Below are positions 26,629 to 34,528 of a stretch of DNA of 64,000 bases, piece after piece. Numbering within the stretch: position 1 is the stretch's first letter; every line of letters begins with the position of its first letter. The stretch covers positions 1 to 64,000 of the forward strand of contig CACWGK010000001.1 in assembly GCA_902760415.1 (NCBI GenBank). Direction: 5' to 3'. Origin of the DNA: an uncultured Lachnospiraceae bacterium. Lineage in GTDB: Bacteria; Bacillota; Clostridia; Lachnospirales; Lachnospiraceae. The notes beneath the pieces are model-generated. The model searched no databases. It was given only the letters and a program-made list of their open reading frames with translations, and was not told the DNA's origin. The position numbers and the translations under genes were made by a program.

Positions 26629-28089
26629 ATGAAGTTTAGACATAAGGTACTCATGGTTAATATTATAATCATCGCTATCACCCTGTCTTTGTCAGGGTAT
26701 TTTATTATGTCCAGACAAAACCGTCTTATGATGGACGCTCAGATTAAGAATGCAGTTATTGAGAACAATCTGATGGAGTCCGTTATCGAGTATTCACTTC
26801 TTGAAGTAATCAATGATCCTAAGAAATACGTAGGCAGCGAATTGCCTGAAATAGCTGACCGAGTAACAGCCGGAATGCTCAGTTCTGATACAGAGCTTTT
26901 TCTGGGTTACGATGGACAGCTTCTTTTTGGTTCGAATAAGAAAGATAGTATCCCTGTAAGACTTCTTACGAAGGATCCGGAAAGTGGAAGAAAACGCTAC
27001 GAGGTTTCCGAGGAGAAGAAGGGCGACTATGTATATGTTATAACTTCTATCTATGTTGAGGAAAAAGAGATTGCAATCATAACTAAGAGAAATATCACGG
27101 ACACTAAGGATATTATCAACAGTAATATCAACATGTTTAGATATTTCATAGTAGTTATTCTTTTTATATCCGGCTTTATGGTATATATTCTGAGCCTTCT
27201 ACTGACAAGACCGCTGGAGAAGCTGAACCGCGTTACGGACGAGTTCGCGGAAGGAAACTTTGACACCAGAAGTAAGGTACGGTCTCGTGATGAGATAGGT
27301 CTTCTGTCTGAAAAGTTTAATCATATGGCCGACTCCGTAGAAGACCATATAGATGAGCTAAATGATATGATTCACCGACGTGATCAGTTCGTTGCAGACT
27401 TTACTCATGAGATCAAGACCCCTATGACAACTATCATAGGTTATGCTGATACGATAAGATCTGTGGAGCTTCCACGAGAGACTGAGGTAAAGGCTGCGAA
27501 TTATATCTTCTCTGAAGGTAAGCGACTCGAGCAGATGTCACAACATCTATTCGATCTTATATATCTTAAGGACGGCACTATACCAAAGCAGCCAGTAAAT
27601 ACACAGGCACTGGGAGATGCGGTAGTAGATACGATGCTCCCTTCTATAGAAAACGCTGGCCTAAGTCTGGAAGCAGATTTTGAAAATGATACTATAACCG
27701 GTGACTCTTCTCTACTAAAGACAGTATTTGTTAACTTGCTGGATAATGCGAGAAAGGCCACAGCTACCGCACTTGAGTCAGAGAAGGATAAAGAGCGAGT
27801 TATTCATTTCACTGGAAAAGTTCTTACTGGAGATAAATCATCAGATAAAAAGGGCTACCAGATTATAGTTGAGGATCATGGTATCGGTATAGCAAAAGAA
27901 GATATCGACAGAATCTGTGATGAGTTCTACATGGTCGATAAATCGCGTTCCAGGCAGGAAGGTGGAGCGGGACTAGGAATGTCGCTTGTATCAGTAATCC
28001 TTAAGGAGCACGGTGCGACTCTTGATATAGAGAGTGAGCTTGGTGTGGGTACCAGGATGATAGTAACATTTCCAGAAACAAATGAGTAG
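26629..28089 (+). CDS. HAMP-HisKA-HATPase sensor histidine kinase
   Basis: 486 residues, ATG 26629 with AAGGA 6 nt before it. A first membrane helix at residues 10-26, an extracellular domain of about 140 residues and a second helix near 167-190 are followed by a HAMP domain (TRPLEKLNRVTDEFAEGNFD). The phosphoacceptor is His260 in DFTHEIKTPMTT. The ATPase has the N box NLLDNARKA, then EDHGIGIAKED, RICDEFYMVDKSRS and GGAGLGMSLV. The OmpR-type regulator at 29080-29736 is the best partner candidate, although it is on the opposite strand. Confidence 0.93.
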   Translation: MKFRHKVLMVNIIIIAITLSLSGYFIMSRQNRLMMDAQIKNAVIENNLMESVIEYSLLEVINDPKKYVGSELPEIADRVTAGMLSSDTELFLGYDGQLLFGSNKKDSIPVRLLTKDPESGRKRYEVSEEKKGDYVYVITSIYVEEKEIAIITKRNITDTKDIINSNINMFRYFIVVILFISGFMVYILSLLLTRPLEKLNRVTDEFAEGNFDTRSKVRSRDEIGLLSEKFNHMADSVEDHIDELNDMIHRRDQFVADFTHEIKTPMTTIIGYADTIRSVELPRETEVKAANYIFSEGKRLEQMSQHLFDLIYLKDGTIPKQPVNTQALGDAVVDTMLPSIENAGLSLEADFENDTITGDSSLLKTVFVNLLDNARKATATALESEKDKERVIHFTGKVLTGDKSSDKKGYQIIVEDHGIGIAKEDIDRICDEFYMVDKSRSRQEGGAGLGMSLVSVILKEHGATLDIESELGVGTRMIVTFPETNE

Positions 28090-28117
28090 AAAGTAAAAGC
28101 GATAAAGAAGTAAAGAT

Positions 28118-29083
28118 ATGATTAAGTATGTTATAAAAAATATAATACTTGTGATGTTCACGGTGGCTGTGGCAGTTGTTGCTATCTGGCTTCCGGGTTA
28201 CTTGCTGCGTCGCGAAGATAATGCTGAAGTCGGCATGATGAAAGACGTGTCAGCGGAGTACTACTCAGGCCCTTCAGCGGCGATTATAAAAAATGCTTCA
28301 AGACAGCTGAACAGCGAGGAACGTATCCAGCTTATTACTGGTGTGTGGGAAAGTACTGTAGAACGTGTAAGCGAAAGTGACTGTGAGCTTACGGAGTTTG
28401 GTATAAAGACAATAACACTTAACAGAGTAAGTGAGCTTAGCGCCAAGGGACTCTATCCGAAGTCACTATCCGCGAGCTTCGATGATTGGTATACATGGTC
28501 TGCGATTCCTTATAGAGCACTGGATTCAACATTCCAGTCCTATGCAGCTGTATTCTGGGATGTGAGATTTACGAAGTACGATGGCTCCGAGTATCACAGA
28601 TTTATCGTTACAGAATCAGGAGATATTCTATATGCCAACATGACTATAGGACTAGGTGTAGATCCTGAAAATGATGTAAGGAAGCTGATAAACGATTTTA
28701 AGCCAAGACTTTCAAACTGTATGTATCTTCTCAACTACTACGGTGATTATTCTAAGGAAACAGATGAACTCACCACAGTAACAACCTATGATGCTGAAGT
28801 AACCTCATTTAGAGTAGCATCTGCAAATGATAAAGAAAAAGAAAATCTGGATACAGAAAATGCATCCAGATTTATAGATGGTTTTACGGCCTTCGAGCCT
28901 GATCAGGCATTTACGCTTCGTCAGACTAATCATACTGATACTAAAACTGTTGATTATATAGTATGTAATATCAAGACGGAAAATGATTACTCAATCCTGT
29001 TACTTCCAGAACTTGAATCTTCTGAATCTGAATCTACAGAAGAAAATGAGGATACTGAAGAAACTTCAACTGAAGAGGATTAA
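28118..29083 (+). CDS. Membrane-anchored extracytoplasmic protein next to the HisKA kinase
   Basis: 321 residues. A single N-terminal helix (IILVMFTVAVAVVAIWLPGYLL) anchors a large outside domain. The C terminus is strongly acidic and low in complexity (Ser/Glu/Thr repeats). It begins 28 nt after the kinase gene and is probably in its operon. I do not recognise the fold; the position suggests an accessory sensor or modulator for the kinase. Its stop codon overlaps the stop codon of the convergent regulator gene within TTAA at 29080-29083, with no terminator between them. Confidence 0.72.
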   Translation: MIKYVIKNIILVMFTVAVAVVAIWLPGYLLRREDNAEVGMMKDVSAEYYSGPSAAIIKNASRQLNSEERIQLITGVWESTVERVSESDCELTEFGIKTITLNRVSELSAKGLYPKSLSASFDDWYTWSAIPYRALDSTFQSYAAVFWDVRFTKYDGSEYHRFIVTESGDILYANMTIGLGVDPENDVRKLINDFKPRLSNCMYLLNYYGDYSKETDELTTVTTYDAEVTSFRVASANDKEKENLDTENASRFIDGFTAFEPDQAFTLRQTNHTDTKTVDYIVCNIKTENDYSILLLPELESSESESTEENEDTEETSTEED

Positions 29084-29736
29084 TTAACCAGACGGTAGCC
29101 AGTGCTGTAGGCTGTACGAAGGTTATCCTTCAGATCCAGCTTCTTACGAAGACGCTGTACGTGAAGATCCACAGTACGAGACTCAGGCTGCCACTCTGTC
29201 TCCCATATAGTTTCGAATATCTTATCCTTAAAGAGGGTAATATTTACATTTCGTACGAACAGAACCAGTAGGTCGAATTCCTTAGGAGTGAGTTTGATCT
29301 CCTGGTTTCCTTTTTTTACTACACGATTATCTGTATCTATGATTATATCTTTATAGAAAAGAGTTGTATCAGTCTTGTTATATCGTCTCAGCACGATATT
29401 GATTCTGGCAAGAAGTTCCACAATCTCAAAAGGCTTAACTATATAATCCTCTGCTCCGGATGTAAGTCCTTTGATACGGTTATCAAGGGATGCCATAGCG
29501 GTAATGAAGATAACAGGGATTCCCATAGGCTGGATATATTCCATCAGCTCGTATCCATTTATCTCAGGAAGCATGATGTCCAGAAGGATAAGATCAAAGT
29601 TCTGATTCTCTTCCAGGAGATCTGCTGCCTCACGACCATTATAAAGTGCGGTACAGTTATATCCCGCCATAGTAAGATTCATAACCATCAGGTCAGATAT
29701 AGGTTTTTCATCTTCGACAATTAGTATCTTAATCAT
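29080..29736 (-). CDS. OmpR/PhoB-family response regulator
   Basis: 218 residues. The receiver has IVEDEKP, phosphoacceptor Asp in LILLDIMLP, ITAMAS and the Lys in YIVKPFE. The winged helix contains IKLTPKEFDLLVLFVRN, SRTVDLHVQRLRKKL and AYSTGYRLV. The start at 29736 (MIKILIVEDE) is chosen by homology, with GAGG 8 nt upstream; the longer frame reads back through a terminator hairpin. Regulators of this class bind tandem half sites with about 11-bp spacing, which matches the GATACA arrays at 26567 and 31557. It is the likely partner of the kinase at 26629-28089. Confidence 0.93.
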   Translation of the reverse strand: MIKILIVEDEKPISDLMVMNLTMAGYNCTALYNGREAADLLEENQNFDLILLDIMLPEINGYELMEYIQPMGIPVIFITAMASLDNRIKGLTSGAEDYIVKPFEIVELLARINIVLRRYNKTDTTLFYKDIIIDTDNRVVKKGNQEIKLTPKEFDLLVLFVRNVNITLFKDKIFETIWETEWQPESRTVDLHVQRLRKKLDLKDNLRTAYSTGYRLVN

Positions 29737-29749
29737 ATCATTTGCCTCA

Positions 29750-29790
29750 TAAAAAAAATAACCGATTGAGAATTCTTCAGAATCGGTTAT
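29750..29790 (-). terminator. Second terminator-like hairpin before the OmpR regulator gene
   Basis: On the minus strand ATAACCGATT (29790-29781) pairs with AATCGGTTAT (29767-29758), followed by eight T residues (29757-29750). The T-run ends just before the regulator's ribosome site. It is either a back-up terminator for the lipoprotein gene upstream or an attenuator in the regulator leader. Confidence 0.65.
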
Positions 29791-29791
29791 A

Positions 29792-29820
29792 AGTATATCA
29801 TAAGAATATAAAAAACCCAA
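29792..29820 (-). promoter_or_regulatory. Candidate promoter for the OmpR regulator gene
   Basis: On the minus strand TTGGGT (29820-29815), 17 bp, TATACT (29797-29792). The -35 lies in the 3' arm of the preceding terminator. The predicted start near 29785 would remove part of the 29758-29790 stem. Confidence 0.45.
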
Positions 29821-29873
29821 CGAGAACTGATCTCCCCTGTTTATAATAAACTAATGTTCTCGCCGGGCTTTTT
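29810..29873 (-). terminator. Long-stem terminator after the minus-strand lipoprotein gene
   Basis: ACCCAACGAGAAC (29815-29827) pairs with GTTCTCGCCGGGC (29856-29868) using two wobble pairs, with a 28-nt loop. A run of six T residues follows on the minus strand and five T on the plus strand, so it may work both ways. Confidence 0.8.
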
Positions 29874-29906
29874 AACTTATTCAAAATGAATCGGGGTGAG
29901 ACTCAT

Positions 29907-31418
29907 TTAGAAACCATTGATCTGGAATACAAGAACTTCCTTGGCTGATTTATCAGCACGCTGCTCTGTCATAACTGTGTAGAGTGAACCGTTATGATAA
30001 GTACTTGAACTGAACCATGGATAGTTTGTACCAAAGAGATCGCTGTCCTCAAGACGTCCCTGATATGTTCCATCCTTTGACCAGTATGGAGTAGTTCTCA
30101 TATTTCCATCCATAGCGAAGTATCCATTAGGTGCATCAACTACGTATGTAACACTACCTACACCAACAGACTCCTCATCTTTTGAAATAGTAAGGATAGT
30201 ATTAAGACTTCCATCCTTGTTATATACAGCTACGATACTTGATGCATCGAGAGACTCATCAGAAGGAGAACCGCATACGAAGATCTTGTCATTACTGAGG
30301 TTGACCTGTGATATAGACTTAATGTCTGAGAAAGTTACAGGTGATGATGTAAATGTACCATCACTACTCAGATTTATGATCTCGCAGTCGTCAGGACTTA
30401 CAAAGTATCCAACGCCCCATGTTCCATCAGGGCTGATGTCATATTCTTTCTTAGCGCCAGTATATGTAGTAACCGTCTCACCATCCTTCCACTCGATAAG
30501 ATCCTTACCGTTACTTGATAAGAAGATACGTCCATCATCAGTTGAGTTCATGCTGGAATACTTACCATCAAGTTCATATTCTGCGTTAAATGAAAGACCT
30601 GTCTCTGCAAGATCATAAGCTCTGATATAATCATTTTCCAGGATATATACCTTACTGTCTGTTACGGCAATTTCCTGATTAAATGTTTCGTGTGTGATAA
30701 ATGGTTCATCCATCTTCTGGAAATTAGTAGTAAGAGTTAAGTCGCCAACTGTATTAGTTGTTGAATCTGTATCATATGGCTCGCCTTCCCAGTACCATGG
30801 ATAATCTGTGTTACCAACATCTGTAATCTTATATTCAACACCATCGATAAGTGCCTGTACATTTTCGTTATCGCAGTCATAAGTAGCTTTTACAAATACA
30901 GTTTCGCCAGCAGCTACGTCACGACCCTGGAATATACGAGTTGTTCCGCTTTCGTACTTAATACAATCAACTCCGCCCACATTAGTTGTCTCAACCTTAC
31001 CGTCAGCATATTCCTTCTCATCTATTCCGTACTCGAAGAGGTTATCTCTAAAGGAGAGACAATCTGTAATACCAGCATATACTTCAACCTGGCAAGCTAC
31101 ATCTTCACCGTCCATAATCTTGAACTTGAGATTAGTCTTATCTTCAGTATCAGTTGCATTTTCCTCGTCATACTCCCATACCTTGTCATCGTAGGTTACA
31201 GTTACAAGCTGAGTTTCAATCTTCTTGCCTTCTACTACTTTGTCGGAAGACTCAGAATCTGAATCGCTTGCAGTAGCCTCTGTGGTATCATCAGCAGCTG
31301 CTTCGGTAGTTGCTTCTGTTGTAGACTCAGTAGTTGGTTCCTCGGTCTGACCACACGCAGTAAGACCTGCCATACATAGAGCAACAGCAAGAGACATAGT
31401 TAATAATTTCTTTCTCAT
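29907..31418 (-). CDS. Secreted lipoprotein with Thr/Glu-rich linker
   Basis: 503 residues, start 31418 with GGAGG 9 nt upstream. A lipoprotein signal ends in the lipobox LTAC, placing Cys22 as the lipid anchor. A Thr/Glu/Ala/Ser-rich linker of about 45 residues follows. A first domain (residues about 70-200) is followed by a C-terminal half with recurring short beta motifs (SSDGTFTSS, NKDGSLNTI, SKDGTYQG), suggesting a beta-propeller-like shape. Function is unknown. It is divergent from the transport operon and shares the GATACA box region with it, so it may be a sensor or binding component of that system. Confidence 0.78.
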   Translation of the reverse strand: MRKKLLTMSLAVALCMAGLTACGQTEEPTTESTTEATTEAAADDTTEATASDSDSESSDKVVEGKKIETQLVTVTYDDKVWEYDEENATDTEDKTNLKFKIMDGEDVACQVEVYAGITDCLSFRDNLFEYGIDEKEYADGKVETTNVGGVDCIKYESGTTRIFQGRDVAAGETVFVKATYDCDNENVQALIDGVEYKITDVGNTDYPWYWEGEPYDTDSTTNTVGDLTLTTNFQKMDEPFITHETFNQEIAVTDSKVYILENDYIRAYDLAETGLSFNAEYELDGKYSSMNSTDDGRIFLSSNGKDLIEWKDGETVTTYTGAKKEYDISPDGTWGVGYFVSPDDCEIINLSSDGTFTSSPVTFSDIKSISQVNLSNDKIFVCGSPSDESLDASSIVAVYNKDGSLNTILTISKDEESVGVGSVTYVVDAPNGYFAMDGNMRTTPYWSKDGTYQGRLEDSDLFGTNYPWFSSSTYHNGSLYTVMTEQRADKSAKEVLVFQINGF

Positions 31419-31556
31419 CCTTTCAATCCTCCCCATCATCATATATGTCACATTGTCATAGTTTTAAAAACTACATATCATGGTTGGATAATATCATAAT
31501 AGATTTTTTACCACATCATCCCTAAGGATGATTTTTTGATGCAATTTTTGCAAATT

Positions 31557-31640
31557 GATACATTTCCGATACAAAGCAAGAATATTATTCATATTGTTAC
31601 TGATACATTTCCGATACAATCCCGATACAGTGTTGATACA
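31557..31640. promoter_or_regulatory. Array of six GATACA boxes between divergent lipoprotein genes
   Basis: Perfect GATACA hexamers begin at 31557, 31568, 31602, 31613, 31624 and 31635. Within each cluster the spacing is exactly 11 bp, so the boxes face the same side of the helix. GATACATTTCC begins both clusters. This is the arrangement used by OmpR/PhoB-type regulators, and the regulator at 29080-29736 is the obvious candidate. Confidence 0.75.
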
Positions 31641-31716
31641 AATCCGGATTATTCTTTTAATGAACTATGAGAGTTATACAGCTCTCAAAATTATATAGAA
31701 AGATATGGAAATAAGT

Positions 31717-33345
31717 ATGAAACATTCAAAGTTTAGTAGGTTTTTGTGCGTAGCGCTCAGTGCTATAATGAGTCTTGGTGTGACCTCATGTGGACAGAGT
31801 GAAGACATAGTGGATGATTATGGTTCTGGAAGCAGTGACGTAGCATCAATAAGTGATGCTGGAACTAGTGGTGATACAGCTGGTGATTCATCAGGTGCTG
31901 CTGGAACGTTGCAAGATCAATTTGGTAAGACTATTAGTTGGGATGAAGAGTTTACGGTAGATGGCATAAGATTCACCCCTGAGGTAAGCTACAATATTTC
32001 GGCAGATGCACAGGGCATGAATGTATATAATGCTAGGGCGATAAAAGATAACAAAGATTATGAGGCGGCTCTCGTTAAGTCACTTTTTGGAGATACCGCC
32101 AAGAAGATAGAAGAACTTAAATATGTAAATGAAACTGATTATATATCTATGCTATATAAGTATAGACAGATAATGCTGAAACATGATAGGTATGAGGCGA
32201 ATGTAGATTCTGATGAATATGTATGGATAGACCCAGATTATTCAGTAATCAATGGAGCTTTCGAGGAGACTTATAAATGGCTCGATGAAACTAATCTATA
32301 TATTCATATGTATGAAGGAGAGATAGACGGAAAGCGATTCGGACTAATATACTCATTTGATTATATTGGAAATCAAAGGAATATATTTATAGAACCAATA
32401 AGCATTAAGGAATACTTCCCAGAACAAGATTATAAGACTTTAATGGTAAAAGGTTCCAATAATTATCTAGGTCAGCCGCTTGATATAGAAAATGCTTGTT
32501 CCGAGAATTCTGATGAGATTAAGAAACAGGCAAGAGAATTTGTAGAGGACAAATTAAAGATATCAGGCAATATAGATATAAGTGAAGAATCAGAACTTTA
32601 TACTATGATTTGTACTAATGATATAATGATTGCTTCAAGTGGATCATATATTTATGGAACAAATGGATTGTATGATTCTGGTCATTCTATACTGGAGTTT
32701 TCTGATTCTGATTTTATAAGTTCACTAAGAAAACATTCGGAATCTGGAATAAGTGTTGATTATAGGATATTAGCTGAACAGAAAGATATCTATAAGCAAT
32801 ACACAGAGGAGCATCCAGATAAGAATATTGAAATATACAATATGATCATGGAGTCAACCACGGCATATGATGAATACATAGAAGATGCGAATGTTACTGT
32901 GGACGGATATGCAGTATTTTTAGGAAGTGGAGTGTATTCCGGAGCAGATTTAAGTGATGGAATAAGTGTATATTCACCAAATGTTGGTATGATCATGTAT
33001 ACCAGCAAGGGATTTTATGGTGCTGATATAACTATATCTGAAGAGATAACAGATATTAAAGAGGATGTAAATCTTCTTGGATTTGACAAGATAAAAGAGA
33101 GTGTTGAAGCTGGACTAGCTGAGAAGTTTGATAAAGACAAAATGGAACTTAATGCAAAAGGAGTTTATATAGATCGAATGTATCTTACATATACTCCTTA
33201 CAGTGATGATCCAGAAAGCGGAGAGTTTTCTTACATTCCTACATGGACATTTATATTAACCTCAGATGCTTATATAGATTCAGCGATGCTCTCAATAAAT
33301 GCTATGGATGGTTCTGTAGTAGATTTATATTATTACGGGGGGTAA
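31717..33345 (+). CDS. Large secreted lipoprotein of unknown function
   Basis: 542 residues. The start at 31717 (MKHSKFSRF) is chosen because it gives a compact lipoprotein signal ending in VTSC and has GGAAA upstream; ATG 31705 is an alternative that adds four residues. A Gly/Ser/Asp-rich linker precedes a large domain rich in Tyr, Asp and Glu, with no motif I recognise. Codon use is more AT-rich than in the following transport genes. It is the first gene downstream of the GATACA array and is 9 nt from the adaptor gene, so it is likely a lipid-anchored part of the export system. Confidence 0.75.
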   Translation: MKHSKFSRFLCVALSAIMSLGVTSCGQSEDIVDDYGSGSSDVASISDAGTSGDTAGDSSGAAGTLQDQFGKTISWDEEFTVDGIRFTPEVSYNISADAQGMNVYNARAIKDNKDYEAALVKSLFGDTAKKIEELKYVNETDYISMLYKYRQIMLKHDRYEANVDSDEYVWIDPDYSVINGAFEETYKWLDETNLYIHMYEGEIDGKRFGLIYSFDYIGNQRNIFIEPISIKEYFPEQDYKTLMVKGSNNYLGQPLDIENACSENSDEIKKQAREFVEDKLKISGNIDISEESELYTMICTNDIMIASSGSYIYGTNGLYDSGHSILEFSDSDFISSLRKHSESGISVDYRILAEQKDIYKQYTEEHPDKNIEIYNMIMESTTAYDEYIEDANVTVDGYAVFLGSGVYSGADLSDGISVYSPNVGMIMYTSKGFYGADITISEEITDIKEDVNLLGFDKIKESVEAGLAEKFDKDKMELNAKGVYIDRMYLTYTPYSDDPESGEFSYIPTWTFILTSDAYIDSAMLSINAMDGSVVDLYYYGG

Positions 33346-33354
33346 TTAATACTC

Positions 33355-34494
33355 ATGAAGAAGTATGATGGCCTATATAAAAGGAGAAGAAGTTCTGCCA
33401 GGATTGTTCTGGCAGGACTTCTTCTACCTGCCATTTTCACACTTAGCAGTTGTGGTAATTCAGATATGGATCCGCTTGTTCCACCAGTGGACGTATCCTA
33501 TACAGGAGAGGAGAGAGAAACCGTTACAGTTGAAAAAGGCGATCTCACTCCAGTGTTCCAGGCAGATATAGAATTATCTGGATTTGAGGAAAAGACTTAT
33601 TCTTATGCAGAAGGAAAGTTTGATGAGATAGACATGCTTTATAAAGCAAAGCTAGATGAAGTATGTGTATCAGAAGGTGACCGAGTAGGTGTGGGAGATA
33701 CATTACTTACATTTAAATCAGAGGTTCTTGAAAAGAAGAAAAAAGAATGGTCATCAACGAAGACCACAGCTTCACTTAAAAGAGAACATTATCAGAATCT
33801 TCAAGCATTAAATGAGGAGTATGATTACTATGATGAGATAGAAGACACGAACGATGAGATAACTCTGGCAAATGAGTATGCCTCGGATGTAGCTGATACT
33901 TATGACAAGATGAATCTCATATCCGAGACAGAAGGTGTCGTAAGCTTTGTAAATGATTCGGTTAAGGACGGCTTCATGGTTACAGGAGCTCCGATCATAA
34001 AGGTTGTAACAGATGATGGTTATTATATCCTGGACCGTTCTGAAAAGCCGAACATGGATACAAACAGGACCAGATTTGCGGCAGATATAGATTTCCATAT
34101 AGGAGATAGATTTGCAGCTAAGTATAGCCTCAGTGAGTATGAGGTAGAGGTAATACCGAATCCTACGGGTAAAGCAAGCGCCAGTGATGCTACTGAGGAG
34201 GGTGCTACTCCTACAGATGCTATAACTGATGACAAGATTTACTTTAAGCTTGTGGGTGATGAAACTCTTAAGGATAAGACACTTACTATTAGTAAGGAGC
34301 TTCCAGAACTAAAGAATGTATGTTACGTAGATAGAAGAGCGGTTGTTATCTACGATGATGAAACATTCGTCTTTAAAGAGATGGAGGATGGATCCTTTAG
34401 AGCAGTAAAGGTAGATGTTGATCAGCAGGTTGGCCTCTATGCGGTAATTAACTCGGGACTTGAAGAAGGGGATGTAGTAAGCATTCCAGATTAA
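33355..34494 (+). CDS. Membrane-fusion (HlyD/MacA-like) lipoprotein, first copy
   Basis: 379 residues. A signal sequence ends in a lipobox LSSC. The segment around residues 90-125 (AKLDEVCVSEGDRVGVGDTLLTF) is the lipoyl-like half-motif of periplasmic adaptor proteins. A helical hairpin and a second lipoyl half (SETEGVVSFVNDSVKDGFMV) follow, and the C-terminal domain ends in INSGLEEGDVVSI, typical of adaptor membrane-proximal domains. In Gram-positives such proteins (YknX-like) work with MacB-type ABC permeases. It probably joins the second adaptor and the FtsX-type permease downstream. Confidence 0.82.
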   Translation: MKKYDGLYKRRRSSARIVLAGLLLPAIFTLSSCGNSDMDPLVPPVDVSYTGEERETVTVEKGDLTPVFQADIELSGFEEKTYSYAEGKFDEIDMLYKAKLDEVCVSEGDRVGVGDTLLTFKSEVLEKKKKEWSSTKTTASLKREHYQNLQALNEEYDYYDEIEDTNDEITLANEYASDVADTYDKMNLISETEGVVSFVNDSVKDGFMVTGAPIIKVVTDDGYYILDRSEKPNMDTNRTRFAADIDFHIGDRFAAKYSLSEYEVEVIPNPTGKASASDATEEGATPTDAITDDKIYFKLVGDETLKDKTLTISKELPELKNVCYVDRRAVVIYDDETFVFKEMEDGSFRAVKVDVDQQVGLYAVINSGLEEGDVVSIPD

Positions 34495-34528
34495 TGAGAA
34501 ATATTCATAAAATCAGAGTGAAGGAAAT

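Noticed and set aside
31515..31537. Terminator-like hairpin ATCATCC-CTAA-GGATGAT with six T
   Set aside because: It points right but no plus-strand gene lies upstream; the stem is only 7 bp. It may be a chance structure in the leader of the minus-strand lipoprotein gene.
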